A DNA stretch of 64,000 nt, from assembly GCF_014287515.2 (NCBI RefSeq), contig NZ_CP092473.1, forward strand, positions 1,267,001-1,331,000. The letters are read 5' to 3'. Position 1 is the stretch's first letter. Each line of letters starts with the position of its first letter. A program made the translations under genes and the position numbers. Below, piece by piece: positions 19,233 through 29,655 of this stretch. The notes under the pieces are model-generated. The model saw only the letters and a program-made list of their open reading frames with translations. It was not told where the DNA came from and made no database searches. Source of the stretch: Roseburia rectibacter. Lineage in GTDB: Bacteria > Bacillota > Clostridia > Lachnospirales > Lachnospiraceae.

Positions 19233-19320
19233 CCGTTATTATAATAAAAAACAGAGTCTTTTTTATATTTTGCTGGACGGACAGTAAGGTAGAAAAAAGC
19301 CCCTGACTAGGGAGGATGAA

Positions 19321-20007
19321 ATGTCAAAGTTACAGGAATTGCAGAATCGGATAGGATATACATTTGAGAAAGAAGGTTTATTGCGTCAGGCACTGACACA
19401 CAGTTCATATGCCAATGAAAAGCATATGAAAAAACATTCTGACAATGAGCGGCTGGAGTTTTTAGGGGATGCAGTTTTAGAGATCGTATCGAGTGATTTT
19501 CTGTACCGCAATTATCCGGATCTGCCGGAGGGGGATCTGACAAAACTTCGCGCAAGTATCGTTTGTGAGCCGACACTTGCACTTTGCACCAGAGAGATGG
19601 ATCTTGGTGATTATCTGTTGCTTGGCAAAGGTGAGAACCAGACAGGTGGAAGAAAGCGTAAGTCAATTTTATCAGATGCATTAGAGTCTGTGATCGGAGC
19701 CATTTATTTAGACGGTGGTTTTGAGCCGGCGAAAAAGTTTATACATAAATTTATCCTGACAGATATTGAACACAAAAAGCTGTTTTATGACAGCAAGACT
19801 ATTTTACAGGAGGTTGTGCAGGGCAATTATAAGGAGAGTCTGCATTACGAACTGATTTCAGAAGAAGGACCGGATCATGATAAAAAGTTTTCGGTCGAAG
19901 CACGCATCGGAGATAAAGTGATCGGGGAGGGATGCGGTCACACGAAAAAAGCGGCAGAGCAGGAAGCTGCCTACCAGGCACTTTTGCTTTTGAAACCAAA
20001 ACTGTAA
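19321..20007 (+). CDS. rnc: Ribonuclease III
   Basis: Double-strand-specific endoribonuclease that processes rRNA and structured mRNAs. 228 residues: the RNase III signature NERLEFLGDAVLE (about residues 41-53) with catalytic acidic residues, and a C-terminal dsRNA-binding domain ending in GCGHTKKAAEQEAAYQAL. GGGAGG precedes the ATG. smc follows at once, the common rnc-smc-ftsY order in Firmicutes. Confidence 0.97.
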   Translation: MSKLQELQNRIGYTFEKEGLLRQALTHSSYANEKHMKKHSDNERLEFLGDAVLEIVSSDFLYRNYPDLPEGDLTKLRASIVCEPTLALCTREMDLGDYLLLGKGENQTGGRKRKSILSDALESVIGAIYLDGGFEPAKKFIHKFILTDIEHKKLFYDSKTILQEVVQGNYKESLHYELISEEGPDHDKKFSVEARIGDKVIGEGCGHTKKAAEQEAAYQALLLLKPKL

Positions 20008-20022
20008 AGAATGAGGTTTAGT

Positions 20023-23000
20023 ATGTATCTGAAAAGTATTGAAGTGCAGGGATTTAAATCATTTGCGAATAAGATCGTTTTTGATTTTCATAACGGGATC
20101 ACAGGAATTGTGGGACCAAACGGCAGTGGTAAGAGCAATGTCGGAGATGCGGTGCGCTGGGTTCTTGGTGAACAGAGTGCAAAGCAGCTTCGTGGTGCCA
20201 GCATGCAGGATATTATTTTTGCGGGAACGGAAAACCGTAAGCCGCTCAGTTATGCCTATGTTGCGATCACACTTGACAATGCGGATCATAAACTTCCTGT
20301 AGATTATGAGGAAGTTACGGTCGCAAGGCGTGTGTACCGCTCCGGGGAGAGTGAGTACCTGCTCAACGGCAATACCTGCCGTCTGAAAGATGTGACCGAG
20401 CTGTTTTATGATACCGGTATCGGAAAAGAAGGATATTCCATTATCGGACAGGGACAGATCGAGAAAATCCTAAACGGTAAACCGGAAGAACGGCGAGAGC
20501 TGTTTGACGAGGCTGCCGGAATTGTAAAATATAAAAAGCGCAAGGCAACTGCGCAGAAAAAGTTAGAGAATGAGCGTGAAAATCTGGTTCGTGTCAATGA
20601 TATCTTAAGTGAACTGGAGCGCCAGGTTGGTCCACTTCAAAAACAGGCAGAAAAAGCGCATGTTTATTTAAAGAAAAAAGAAGAATTAAAAACATATGAT
20701 GTCAATATGTTTCTGATGGAGATGACACGTATTGACGCACAGCTTCGTGAGGTAGAAGAAAAGTGCGGCATTGCCAATGCACAGCTGAATGAGTCAAAAG
20801 ATTCTTATGAGCAGGTCAAAACGGAATATGAGCGCATGGAATCAGAGATTGAACAGTTAGAGCAGGCAATCACCGCAGTGCGTGATAACCTGAGCGGTTC
20901 TACTGTTTTAAAAGGAAAATTAGAAGGTCAGATCAATGTCTTAAAAGAGCAGATCCATACAGCGGAGATGACGGACGAGCATTTAAAAAACAGGCTGGAT
21001 TCCATCGAAAAAGACAGACAGGAGCGCATCGGACAGAAAGAAGTTTATGGCAGGGAACGGGAAGAACTCTTAGAGGCATTAGCCGGGATCTCTGAGAGAA
21101 AGCAGGCTGCCGAAAAAGAATTAGAAGATCTGCGAAATGGAATGAAAGAATGCAGTGATGGGATTGAACGTGGAAAGAGCGAGATCATCGAACTTCTTAA
21201 TAACAAGGCATCCATCAAGGCGAGACAGCAGCGTTTTGATACGATGGCAGAGCAGATCAATATCCGTAAAGCGAAACTTACACAGAGACTTCTTGCCAGA
21301 AAGACAGAGGAAGAAGATTTAGATAATGTGCTGTCTGCGTATCAGCAGGAATTAGATGATGTCAATGAAACGATCCGCGGGTTGAAAGAAGTGACGGCTG
21401 CAATGGAAGAAAAGAACCGCGAGTGGCGCAGAAAGTATTCCGGGACCAGTCAGAAACTAGAGCAGGATGTTACCAGATACCATAAAGAACAGTCCAGATT
21501 AGAAACCTTAAAAAATATCGCAGAACGTTACGATGGGTATGGAAACAGTATCCGTCGTGTAATGGAGCAGAAAGACAGACACAGAGGAATTTTAGGTGTA
21601 GTATCAGATCTGATCCAGGTTGAGAAAAAATATGAAGTTGCGATCGAGACTGCATTAGGCGGAAGTATCCAGAATATTGTCACAGAGGATGAAGATACAG
21701 CAAAGCAGATGATCGCTTATCTGAAGCAGAACCGTTATGGAAGGGCAACATTTCTTCCTCTTACGAGCGTGAACGGCAGCGGTGGTTTTAAAAATCAGGA
21801 AGCATTGCGTGAACGTGGTGTCATAGGACTTGCAAGTACGCTGGTAAAAAATGATGCAAGATATGATGGTGTGACGAATTATCTGCTTGGCAGGGTAGTT
21901 GTTGCGGAGACGATTGATGATGCCATTGCATTAGCAAGAAAATACCGCTACTCTTTTCGCATCGTAACGCTTGAGGGTGAGTGCTTAAATCCGGGTGGTT
22001 CCATGACCGGTGGTGCATTTAAAAATACCAGTAATCTTCTTGCAAGAAGACGTGAAGTGGAAGAACTTGAAACACTTGTAGCTACACTGCAAAGCCAGAT
22101 CAAAGAGTCGAGAGACCGCCTGGAAGATATCAAAACAGCACAATCGCTGTTAGAAGAAGACATGGAAAGCAGTAAGGAAAAACTGCAGGAACAGTATATT
22201 TTACAGAATACGGCAAAAATGAACTTAGATCGTGCCACAGAGCAGAAAAACGAGAGGGAATCTGTTTTTGCAGGTCTTAATGCAGAGAGAACTGAGATCG
22301 AGGAGCAGCTTGCAGAACTTGAACAAAATAAAGTACAGATCGTGGCTGAGATCGAGAATGCAGCAGTCCGTGAAAAAGAGATCGAACAGGAAAATGAAGA
22401 GTTTGGAAAGCGTTTAGAGGAATATCAGACGAAGGAGAAAGAAGCGGCAGAGCTAGTTTCAAAGATCGCTTTAGAGGAAGCTGGTATCCGGCAGAAGGCA
22501 GAATTTGCGCAGTCTAATATTTCACGTATCCTAAGTGAAATCACAAGATTTTCACAGGAAAGAGAGCAGTTAGTCACACAGGCAGGAGAGGCGAAAGAAG
22601 AGGCAAAGCAGAAAACGCTTGAGATCGAGGAGCTGAAAAAGACGATTCTTGCTTCGGATGATACACATGCCGGTTTAGAACAGCAGCTTAACGATTATAC
22701 GCAGAAGAAAGAAGAGATGTCGGCTGCACAGAAAGGATTTTTCCGGAAAAGGGAGGAAATGTCAGATCAGATCGCTGATCTCGACAAAGAAGTGTTCCGA
22801 TTGAACAGCCAGCATGAAAAGCTCGATGAAGCGAGAGAATATCAGACGAATTATATGTGGCAGGAATATGAGCTGACACTTCATGCTGCGATGGATCTTA
22901 GGGATGATTCTTATGCTGATCCTGCAGCATTAAAGAAAATGATCACACAGATCAAAGACGATATCCGGAGACTCGGTGATGTCAATGTCAATGCGATCGA

Positions 23001-23583
23001 GGATTATAAAGAGATATCGGAACGTTATGAGTTTTTAAAAACGCAGCATGATGATCTGATCGAGGCGGAGAAAACGCTGCTCGGTATCATTGAGGAACTC
23101 GATACAGGAATGCGTAAACAGTTCATGGAAAAATTTGCAGAGATCCAGAAACAGTTTGATACGGTATTTAAAGAACTGTTCGGTGGTGGAAAAGGTACAC
23201 TTGAACTGGTGGAAGATGAGGATATCCTAGAGTGCGGTATCCGTATCATTGCACAGCCGCCCGGAAAGAAACTGCAGAATATGATGCAGATGTCCGGTGG
23301 AGAAAAGTCACTGACAGCGATCGCTCTGTTATTTGCGATCCAGAATTTAAAGCCATCGCCGTTTTGTCTGTTAGATGAGATTGAGGCGGCACTTGATGAC
23401 TCAAACGTAACAAGGTTTGCAAAGTATCTGCATAAGCTGACAAAGAACACACAGTTTATTGTGATCACGCACAGACGTGGTACAATGGCTGCAGCAGACC
23501 GTCTTTACGGTATCACGATGCAGGAAAAAGGTGTTTCAACACTGGTTTCCGTTAATCTGATCGAAAACGATTTAGATAAATAA
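20023..23583 (+). CDS. smc: Chromosome segregation SMC protein
   Basis: Condensin ATPase that organises and segregates the chromosome with ScpA/ScpB. 1186 residues: Walker [11 protein letters not shown] near the N-terminus, two long coiled coils around a hinge (about 510-680), and the C-terminal signature [13 protein letters not shown] with Walker [14 protein letters not shown]. An ATG at 20011 is in frame, but GAGG at 20013-20016 favours the ATG at 20023, giving the usual [14 protein letters not shown] start. Confidence 0.97.
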   Translation: MYLKSIEVQGFKSFANKIVFDFHNGITGIVGPNGSGKSNVGDAVRWVLGEQSAKQLRGASMQDIIFAGTENRKPLSYAYVAITLDNADHKLPVDYEEVTVARRVYRSGESEYLLNGNTCRLKDVTELFYDTGIGKEGYSIIGQGQIEKILNGKPEERRELFDEAAGIVKYKKRKATAQKKLENERENLVRVNDILSELERQVGPLQKQAEKAHVYLKKKEELKTYDVNMFLMEMTRIDAQLREVEEKCGIANAQLNESKDSYEQVKTEYERMESEIEQLEQAITAVRDNLSGSTVLKGKLEGQINVLKEQIHTAEMTDEHLKNRLDSIEKDRQERIGQKEVYGREREELLEALAGISERKQAAEKELEDLRNGMKECSDGIERGKSEIIELLNNKASIKARQQRFDTMAEQINIRKAKLTQRLLARKTEEEDLDNVLSAYQQELDDVNETIRGLKEVTAAMEEKNREWRRKYSGTSQKLEQDVTRYHKEQSRLETLKNIAERYDGYGNSIRRVMEQKDRHRGILGVVSDLIQVEKKYEVAIETALGGSIQNIVTEDEDTAKQMIAYLKQNRYGRATFLPLTSVNGSGGFKNQEALRERGVIGLASTLVKNDARYDGVTNYLLGRVVVAETIDDAIALARKYRYSFRIVTLEGECLNPGGSMTGGAFKNTSNLLARRREVEELETLVATLQSQIKESRDRLEDIKTAQSLLEEDMESSKEKLQEQYILQNTAKMNLDRATEQKNERESVFAGLNAERTEIEEQLAELEQNKVQIVAEIENAAVREKEIEQENEEFGKRLEEYQTKEKEAAELVSKIALEEAGIRQKAEFAQSNISRILSEITRFSQEREQLVTQAGEAKEEAKQKTLEIEELKKTILASDDTHAGLEQQLNDYTQKKEEMSAAQKGFFRKREEMSDQIADLDKEVFRLNSQHEKLDEAREYQTNYMWQEYELTLHAAMDLRDDSYADPAALKKMITQIKDDIRRLGDVNVNAIEDYKEISERYEFLKTQHDDLIEAEKTLLGIIEELDTGMRKQFMEKFAEIQKQFDTVFKELFGGGKGTLELVEDEDILECGIRIIAQPPGKKLQNMMQMSGGEKSLTAIALLFAIQNLKPSPFCLLDEIEAALDDSNVTRFAKYLHKLTKNTQFIVITHRRGTMAAADRLYGITMQEKGVSTLVSVNLIENDLDK

Positions 23584-23612
23584 TATTTGGACAAATAAGA
23601 AAGGCAGGATGT

Positions 23613-24554
23613 ATGGGAGAAGAAAAAAAAGGATTCTGGAGCCGTCTGGTCTCCGGACTCAGCAAGACGAGAGATAACATCGTATCCGGGATCGATTCGA
23701 TCTTCAGCGGATTTTCCAGTATTGATGATGATTTTTATGAAGAAATCGAAGAAATCCTGATCATGGGGGATATCGGTGTCAATGCGACGGAGTCGATCAT
23801 TGAGAATCTCAAAGAAAAAGTAAAAGAAAATAAGATCAAAGATCCGGCAGAGTGCAAGGAACTTCTTATCAACAGTATCAAAGAACAGATGGATGTCGGA
23901 GAAACTGCGTACCGGTTTGAAAATGAAAAGTCTGTGGTACTTGTCATCGGTGTAAACGGTGTAGGAAAGACGACTTCCGTTGGAAAACTGGCTGGCAAAT
24001 TAAAAGATCAAGGGAAAAAGGTTGTTCTTGCAGCAGCCGACACGTTCCGTGCAGCAGCAGGTGACCAGTTGTTAGAATGGGCAAACCGTGCCGGTGTTGA
24101 GATGATCGGTGGACAGGAAGGGGCAGATCCGGCGGCAGTCGTATATGATGCGGTCGCAGCAGCAAAAGCGAGAAATGCGGATGTACTGCTCTGCGATACG
24201 GCTGGACGTCTCCATAATAAGAAAAATCTCATGGAAGAATTAAAGAAAATCAACCGTATTCTGGAAAAAGAATATCCGGATGCATACCGTGAGACTCTGG
24301 TGGTCTTAGATGCAACAACAGGTCAGAATGCACTTGCCCAGGCAAGACAATTTTCGGAAGTAGCAGAAATTACGGGTATCATTTTAACAAAGATGGATGG
24401 CACCGCCAAAGGTGGTATCGCTGTTGCAATCCATTCAGAACTTGGAATCCCGGTCAAATATATCGGTGTCGGAGAGACGATCGAGGATCTGCAGAAGTTT
24501 GATTCCAATGAATTTGTAAATGCACTTTTTGATGTAAAAGATCAGGCAGAATAA
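23613..24554 (+). CDS. ftsY: Signal recognition particle receptor FtsY
   Basis: GTPase that docks SRP-ribosome complexes at the membrane. 313 residues; the short N-terminal region has no long acidic domain, as usual in Firmicutes. NG-domain motifs are present: GVNGVGKTTSVGKLA (G1), DTAGRLHNK (G3) and TKMDGTAKGG (G4). It follows smc closely; its partner ffh is about 2.4 kb downstream. Confidence 0.97.
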   Translation: MGEEKKGFWSRLVSGLSKTRDNIVSGIDSIFSGFSSIDDDFYEEIEEILIMGDIGVNATESIIENLKEKVKENKIKDPAECKELLINSIKEQMDVGETAYRFENEKSVVLVIGVNGVGKTTSVGKLAGKLKDQGKKVVLAAADTFRAAAGDQLLEWANRAGVEMIGGQEGADPAAVVYDAVAAAKARNADVLLCDTAGRLHNKKNLMEELKKINRILEKEYPDAYRETLVVLDATTGQNALAQARQFSEVAEITGIILTKMDGTAKGGIAVAIHSELGIPVKYIGVGETIEDLQKFDSNEFVNALFDVKDQAE

Positions 24555-24577
24555 TAAACAGATGAAGGAGAAAATAA

Positions 24578-25789
24578 ATGTTAACATTAGACAAGTTTGA
24601 GGAAGCTAGTGAAAAAGTAAAAGAAGTCACTTTAGAGACAAAACTGGTATACTCTGATTTCTTAAGTGAACAGACAGGAAACAAAGTATATTTAAAACCG
24701 GAGAATATGCAGTTTACCGGTGCGTACAAAGTGCGTGGCGCTTATTATAAGATCAGCACGTTGACGGAGGCAGAACGTAAGAAAGGACTCATCACTGCAT
24801 CAGCAGGAAATCATGCGCAGGGTGTTGCCTACGCTGCAAAATGCTATGGCTGCAAAGCTGTCATCGTGATGCCGACAACAACACCTTTGATCAAAGTAAA
24901 CCGTACCAAGAGCTATGGCGCTGAGGTTGTTCTCTATGGAGATGTTTATGATGAGGCATGCCAGAAGGCATATGAGTTAGCAGAGGAAAAAGGATATACA
25001 TTCATTCATCCGTTTGATGATCTTGCAGTGGCAACCGGACAGGGAACGATCGCAATGGAAATCTTTAAAGAACTTCCGCTTGTGGAATATATCTTAGTTC
25101 CGATCGGTGGAGGCGGACTTGCAACAGGTGTATCTACACTTGCAAAACTGTTAAATCCAAAGATCAAGGTGATCGGTGTGGAACCGGCAGGTGCAAACTG
25201 TATGCAGGCTTCTTTTAAAGCAGGAAAAGTAACGACACTGCCAAGTGTCAACACGATCGCAGACGGTACTGCAGTAAAGACACCGGGCAGCAAGATATTC
25301 CCATATATCAAAAAGAACTTAGACGATATCATTACGGTTGAGGATGATGAGCTTGTTGTTGCATTCCTCGATATGGTGGAAAACCATAAAATGGTTGTGG
25401 AAAACTCGGGCCTTCTTACGGTAGCAGCGTTGAAACATCTTGGTGTAAAAGATAAACGTGTCGTATCAATCTTAAGTGGTGGTAACATGGATGTGATCAC
25501 AATGTCTTCCGTGGTACAGCAGGGACTTATCTTCCGTGACCGTATCTTTACGGTATCTGTACTTCTTCCGGATAAGCCGGGCGAATTGTCAAAAGTAGCC
25601 GCAACGATTGCAGCAGAGCAGGGAAATGTGATTAAGTTAGAGCATAATCAGTTTATCAGCACAAACCGCAATGCAGCCGTGGAGCTTCGTATCACTTTAG
25701 AGTGCTTTGGTACCGATCACAAAAATCAGATCATCAAAGCATTAGAGAAAAATGGTTATAAACCGAAATTAGTCAGAGCAAGTCTGTAA
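24578..25789 (+). CDS. ilvA: Threonine ammonia-lyase
   Basis: PLP enzyme converting threonine to 2-oxobutanoate and ammonia, first step toward isoleucine or catabolic. 403 residues; the PLP lysine is Lys51 in FTGAYKVRGAYY, the glycine loop is GGGGLATG, and an ACT-like domain fills the last 75 residues. Length and single ACT domain fit the catabolic/TdcB-like or short IlvA group. AAGGAG precedes the start. The gene ends in a strong bidirectional terminator. Confidence 0.93.
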   Translation: MLTLDKFEEASEKVKEVTLETKLVYSDFLSEQTGNKVYLKPENMQFTGAYKVRGAYYKISTLTEAERKKGLITASAGNHAQGVAYAAKCYGCKAVIVMPTTTPLIKVNRTKSYGAEVVLYGDVYDEACQKAYELAEEKGYTFIHPFDDLAVATGQGTIAMEIFKELPLVEYILVPIGGGGLATGVSTLAKLLNPKIKVIGVEPAGANCMQASFKAGKVTTLPSVNTIADGTAVKTPGSKIFPYIKKNLDDIITVEDDELVVAFLDMVENHKMVVENSGLLTVAALKHLGVKDKRVVSILSGGNMDVITMSSVVQQGLIFRDRIFTVSVLLPDKPGELSKVAATIAAEQGNVIKLEHNQFISTNRNAAVELRITLECFGTDHKNQIIKALEKNGYKPKLVRASL

Positions 25790-25800
25790 GATTCTAAAAA

Positions 25801-25843
25801 AATAAGGAATTTCGTTAAAAGAAAACGAAATTCCTTATTTTGA
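25801..25843. terminator. Bidirectional terminator
   Basis: A perfect 16-bp stem (25801-25816 with 25824-25839; AATAAGGAATTTCGTT on the left) with a 7-base loop and T-rich ends on both strands, between convergent ilvA and the gene ending at 25899. Confidence 0.9.
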
Positions 25844-25898
25844 TCTATGCAATAAATCTGCTTCTGATATTACATGAGAGCATATGCAGTTAAATCTG

Positions 25899-26291
25899 CT
25901 ATGATACCGTGTAAGACTGACCTGTCATTGTAAGACTGTCAATACTTGCACCGGAGTGGTTTAAATGGATACCGAGTGTGAGATCAGAACCGGAATTCGG
26001 ATCAAAAATCAGTTTCACGGAATTGCCGGAGATTGAGGTGGATGCTGTATATCCTGCAACCTCAACCTGGTCGATCGAGTTATTGAAAGAAAGCGTCAGG
26101 GTAACACTGCCGGTCACATTGCTCCAATTTACGGCAACCAGACCTTTTCCGCCACCGTCCCATCTGTCCCATACACCTATGTAGGTCGCAGTTACGGAAC
26201 CGGCTGCGGCATTTGAACCACTTGCAAGGTAAATGCCTTCTGTATGTTCTGGTGTCAGATAAATTGCAGGTTTCTGATATTTATTTTTCAT
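25899..26291 (-). CDS. Unknown small beta-rich protein
   Basis: A 130-residue protein I cannot place in a named family. It begins MKNKYQKPAIYLTPEHTEG, then GIYLASGS, then a Gly/Ser/Thr/Val-rich, beta-strand-like body (VWDRWDGGGKGL, VTLTLSFNNS) resembling a carbohydrate-binding or surface-layer fold. There is no ordinary signal peptide. The ATG at 26303 overlaps GGAGG, so the ATG at 26291 is chosen. The gene has a strong promoter and a structured leader on the minus strand, so it is probably well expressed. Confidence 0.65.
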   Translation of the reverse strand: MKNKYQKPAIYLTPEHTEGIYLASGSNAAAGSVTATYIGVWDRWDGGGKGLVAVNWSNVTGSVTLTLSFNNSIDQVEVAGYTASTSISGNSVKLIFDPNSGSDLTLGIHLNHSGASIDSLTMTGQSYTVS

Positions 26292-26342
26292 TGGAACCTC
26301 CATTCCTGCGCAGTTTTGCGCAAGTACAAAACAGGTTTATTT

Positions 26343-26444
26343 CATGTGGTACTTTAGTCCGCAATGCATGCCGGAAAAGAGCCTGCAAGCAGTCTTTTTT
26401 GTCATTTCCATGTTTGGCATTGCTCATTGCTTACGCATATTATA
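26343..26444 (-). repeat. Structured leader/repeat, copy 2
   Basis: Read on the minus strand this stretch matches the leader at 60560-60774 in three blocks: the 29 bases from TATAAT to TGCC (26444-26416, 27 identical), CTGCTTGCAG (26392-26383), and TTTTCCGG..TGCATTGCGGA (26378-26358), then ACCACATG (26350-26343). GCAATGC can pair with GCATTGC. It lies between the promoter and start of the 25899-26291 gene. Confidence 0.7.
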
Positions 26445-26468
26445 AACAGCAGAAAAAAGAATTGTCAA
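26439..26468 (-). promoter_or_regulatory. Promoter of the small beta-rich protein gene
   Basis: On the minus strand, TTGACA (26468-26463), an 18-base spacer and TATAAT (26444-26439). The -10 box is the first block of the leader repeat. Confidence 0.8.
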
Positions 26469-26513
26469 GATTGATATAGGAAAAAAGTCTTGTTTTAAGA
26501 AAAAATAAATACT

Positions 26514-26560
26514 GGTGTCAAGAAAAAATGCTTGACACCTATTCTTTTTTATGATAATCT
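26514..26560 (+). promoter_or_regulatory. ylxM-ffh promoter overlapped by a palindrome
   Basis: TTGACA (26532-26537), 17-base spacer, TAATCT (26555-26560). The -35 box lies in the right arm of GGTGTCAAG / CTTGACACC (26514-26522 and 26531-26539). The 22-base core (26516-26537) matches the yceD palindrome at 21 positions. A T-rich stretch follows, so it could also act as a hairpin terminator. Confidence 0.75.
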
Positions 26561-26600
26561 ATGCAAGGTGCTGATGTGAGAGTACAGATTGGGATATAAA

Positions 26601-26945
26601 ATGGAAGAAAAGATTGAACAGGCGTATCTCTATGATTTCTATGGAGAGCTTTTAAACGAACATCAGAGAAAGATATACGAGGATTTTGTGTTCAATGATC
26701 TCTCACTCGGTGAGATCGCAGATGAAGAGGGAATCAGCCGTCAGGGTGTACATGATATGGTAAAGAGATGTACGAAGACTCTGGAAGGATATGAGAGTAA
26801 ACTTCATCTGATCGAGAAGTTCCAGACCGCAAGAGGTATGGTAACAAAGATTCATGCATTGACAAAAGAGTTCTATAAGAATCATGACGAGGCAGTATTA
26901 GAAGAGATCGAGCAGATCTCCAACCAGATATTAGAGGAGCTATAG
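26601..26945 (+). CDS. ylxM: YlxM/UPF0122 SRP-associated HTH protein
   Basis: A 114-residue helix-turn-helix protein resembling sigma-70 region 4 ([23 protein letters not shown]). In streptococci YlxM binds SRP and modulates Ffh. A TTG at 26589 is in frame, but the ATG at 26601 gives the usual [18 protein letters not shown] start. Its stop codon directly abuts the ffh start, so translation is coupled. Confidence 0.92.
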   Translation: MEEKIEQAYLYDFYGELLNEHQRKIYEDFVFNDLSLGEIADEEGISRQGVHDMVKRCTKTLEGYESKLHLIEKFQTARGMVTKIHALTKEFYKNHDEAVLEEIEQISNQILEEL

Positions 26946-28292
26946 ATGGCATTTGACAGTTTATCCGAAAAACTCCAGAATGTATTTAAGAACCTGAGAA
27001 GCAAAGGTCGTTTGACAGAAGATGATGTGAAGGCTGCTTTAAAGGAAGTTAAGATGGCTCTTTTAGAGGCCGATGTCAATTTCAAAGTGGTCAAACAATT
27101 TGTAAAAGACGTGCAGGAGCGCGCGATCGGGCAGGACGTGATGAACGGACTGAATCCGGGACAGATGGTCATTAAGATCGTAAACGAAGAGATGGTTCGC
27201 CTGATGGGGTCTGAGACAACAGAAATCGCACTTCGTCCGGGCAAAGAACTGACGATCATTATGATGGCAGGTCTTCAGGGTGCCGGTAAAACGACCACAA
27301 CAGCAAAGATTGCCGGAAAGTTAAAAGCCAAAGGCAAGAAGGTGCTGCTTGCCGCCTGTGATGTTTATCGCCCGGCAGCAATCGAACAGCTGCAGATCAA
27401 TGGTGAAAAACAGGGTGTGGAAGTATTCTCCATGGGAGATAAGAACACTCCTGTAAATATTGCAAAGGCTGCGGTAGAGCATGCCACAAAGAATGATTTT
27501 AATGTGCTGATCATCGATACAGCAGGACGTCTTCATGTAGATGAAGACATGATGGCTGAATTGATTCAGATAAAAGAAAATGTTGCGGTATCACAGACAA
27601 TATTAGTTGTTGATGCCATGACAGGACAGGATGCCGTTAATGTTGCGAAGACCTTCGATGAGAAGATCGGAATTGACGGTGTGGTACTTACCAAACTTGA
27701 TGGTGACACCAGAGGTGGTGCGGCGCTTTCCATAAGGGCAGTGACCGGAAAACCGATTCTTTACGCAGGTATGGGAGAAAAACTTTCTGATTTAGAGCAG
27801 TTTTATCCTGACCGTATGGCATCAAGGATTCTTGGAATGGGTGATGTGCTGACTCTCATTGAGAAAGCACAGAGTGAAATCGACGAGGAAAAAGCCAAAA
27901 AGCTCGAAGAAAAGATGCGCAAGAATGAGTTTGACTTTGAGATGTATTTAGAATCTATGAGTCAGATGAAAAAAATGGGCGGTCTTTCCAGTATTCTTGG
28001 TATGATGCCGGGACTTGGCGGTGGCAAGATGCCTGAGATTGACGAGGGAGCGGCTGAAAAGAATATGGCGCGTACCGAGGCGATCATCTTTTCGATGACA
28101 GTCGAGGAGAGACAGAACCCTTCATTGCTCAATCCGAGCAGAAAGCGTAGGATCGCACAGGGAGCAGGCGTTGATATTGCGGAAGTAAACCGTCTTGTAA
28201 AGCAGTTTGACCAGGCAAAGAAAATGATGAAACAGATGCCTGGCATGATGAAAAAAGGTAAAAAGGGAATGTTTAAAGGACTTCCTTTTTAA
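26946..28292 (+). CDS. ffh: Signal recognition particle protein
   Basis: SRP54 GTPase that binds signal peptides on ribosomes and SRP RNA. 448 residues: N domain, G1 [15 protein letters not shown] (about residue 105), [11 protein letters not shown] (G3), [10 protein letters not shown] (G4), then a methionine-rich M domain ending [15 protein letters not shown]. First member of an ffh-rpsP-khpA-rimM-trmD order typical of Firmicutes. Confidence 0.98.
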   Translation: MAFDSLSEKLQNVFKNLRSKGRLTEDDVKAALKEVKMALLEADVNFKVVKQFVKDVQERAIGQDVMNGLNPGQMVIKIVNEEMVRLMGSETTEIALRPGKELTIIMMAGLQGAGKTTTTAKIAGKLKAKGKKVLLAACDVYRPAAIEQLQINGEKQGVEVFSMGDKNTPVNIAKAAVEHATKNDFNVLIIDTAGRLHVDEDMMAELIQIKENVAVSQTILVVDAMTGQDAVNVAKTFDEKIGIDGVVLTKLDGDTRGGAALSIRAVTGKPILYAGMGEKLSDLEQFYPDRMASRILGMGDVLTLIEKAQSEIDEEKAKKLEEKMRKNEFDFEMYLESMSQMKKMGGLSSILGMMPGLGGGKMPEIDEGAAEKNMARTEAIIFSMTVEERQNPSLLNPSRKRRIAQGAGVDIAEVNRLVKQFDQAKKMMKQMPGMMKKGKKGMFKGLPF

Positions 28293-28327
28293 TAAATGAA
28301 CAGCAAAAATTTAAGGAGGTGAAAGTA

Positions 28328-28573
28328 ATGGCAGTAAAGATCAGATTAAGAAGAATGGGACAGAAGAAAGCACCTTTCTATCGTATCGTAGTTTCTGATT
28401 CCAGATCCCCGAGAGATGGAAAGTTCATCGAAGAGATTGGAACATATGATCCGACTAAAGATCCAAGCGAGTATCATGTAAATGAGGACTTAGCAAAGAA
28501 ATGGTTAGCAAACGGAGCTCAGCCAACAGATACCGTAGCAAGAATTTTCAAAAATGCTGGTATTGAGAAATAG
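28328..28573 (+). CDS. rpsP: Ribosomal protein bS16
   Basis: Small-subunit protein of 81 residues starting [19 protein letters not shown], with [17 protein letters not shown] typical of bS16. AAGGAGGTG lies at 28313-28320; a GTG at 28319 inside it is in frame, but the ATG at 28328 is the proper start. Confidence 0.98.
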   Translation: MAVKIRLRRMGQKKAPFYRIVVSDSRSPRDGKFIEEIGTYDPTKDPSEYHVNEDLAKKWLANGAQPTDTVARIFKNAGIEK

Positions 28574-28591
28574 GATCAGTGAGGTGGACCT

Positions 28592-28822
28592 ATGAAAGAA
28601 TTAGTAGAAGTAATTGCCAAGGCACTTGTTGATTGCCCGGATGAAGTTGTTGTAACTGAGACCGAGAATGAAAAAGCGATCGTATTAGAGTTGCGCGTTG
28701 CACAGTCTGATATGGGTAAGGTAATCGGCAAACAGGGACGTATTGCGAAAGCGATCCGTTCTGTTGTAAAGGCTGCTGCCTCAAAAGAAGAGAAAAAAGT
28801 GATTGTGGAGATTATGCAGTAA
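28592..28822 (+). CDS. khpA: KH-domain RNA-binding protein KhpA
   Basis: A 76-residue single KH domain (YlqC). The RNA-binding loop GKQGRIAKAIRSVV follows the GxxG pattern. KhpA pairs with KhpB in Firmicutes and affects cell elongation and RNA. GAGGTGG precedes the ATG. A terminator follows. Confidence 0.93.
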   Translation: MKELVEVIAKALVDCPDEVVVTETENEKAIVLELRVAQSDMGKVIGKQGRIAKAIRSVVKAAASKEEKKVIVEIMQ

Positions 28823-28832
28823 TCTTCACAGT

Positions 28833-28873
28833 AAACCGGCGTGATCATGAACATGGTGCAGCCGGTTTTTTTT
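28833..28873 (+). terminator. Terminator after khpA
   Basis: AAACCGGC (28833-28840) pairs with GCCGGTTT (28861-28868), inner CATG repeats, followed by T-rich sequence. Confidence 0.8.
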
Positions 28874-28902
28874 CTATCAGGGAAGGAAGAGAGGGAATAA
28901 GA

Positions 28903-29640
28903 ATGAGAGGTATTGCAAAAAAGTGTTGTATATTTTTAATGACATTCCTGTTAGCTATACAGATGCCGGTAATGGCAAGTGCTGCTGAAAGATTAACGGA
29001 CACAGGGAATGATACCGTATTTATCGAAGAAAATGTGCTGGATGGGACAGAAGGCATCGTAAATGAATCCTATAAAGGTGCTTATACAAAAATGCGTTTT
29101 AGCGGAAAACTCACGCAGGTATATTGCCCGAAAAACAAAAGGACATACGTATATAAAGTAGGAAATATGCCGTCAAACGGAAGAATCACAAAAGTGAGCA
29201 GCTCAAATGGAAAAGTGGCAAAGATTGCCATAGGTGACAATAATGTCCGGATCAAACCATTAAAGGCTGGAACCTCAACAATCAAAGTGACGGTAAAAAC
29301 AGGCAGGTTATTGACAACTTTTACGTCAAAACTGACTGTTTATAAATGGAGCAATCCGGCTGCAAGTTACAAAATTGGAAATAAACAATTAAAAAATCAG
29401 TTTAAAAATACAAATATTTATGATTACAAATCTGCAAATAATAAAACATTAAAGTTTGACGTGAAAGCGAAAACAGGATGGAAGATCACGTCATTTACTT
29501 ATTATGATAAGAACTGGAAAAGTACGTCTTATCTGAATTCGGCAAAAAAGATCAAAGTACAAAAAGGCGGTTCCGTGCAGATTAATTTTACAAATCAGAA
29601 AACAGGTCTGGTCGAGAATGTTGTGATCAGGATTAAATGA
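28903..29640 (+). CDS. Secreted Big2-like domain protein
   Basis: A 245-residue exported protein. Residues 1-27 form a signal peptide (KKCCIFLMTFLLAIQMPVMASA, cut after ASA). A segment at about 98-135 (VSSSNGKVAKIAIGD, LKAGTSTIKVTVKTG) matches the bacterial Ig-like (Big2) pattern. The C-terminal half is basic and beta-rich. It interrupts the khpA-rimM order of the core cluster. GAGAGG precedes the ATG. Role unknown, probably cell-surface. Confidence 0.72.
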   Translation: MRGIAKKCCIFLMTFLLAIQMPVMASAAERLTDTGNDTVFIEENVLDGTEGIVNESYKGAYTKMRFSGKLTQVYCPKNKRTYVYKVGNMPSNGRITKVSSSNGKVAKIAIGDNNVRIKPLKAGTSTIKVTVKTGRLLTTFTSKLTVYKWSNPAASYKIGNKQLKNQFKNTNIYDYKSANNKTLKFDVKAKTGWKITSFTYYDKNWKSTSYLNSAKKIKVQKGGSVQINFTNQKTGLVENVVIRIK

Positions 29641-29655
29641 CAGAATGGAGGATTT

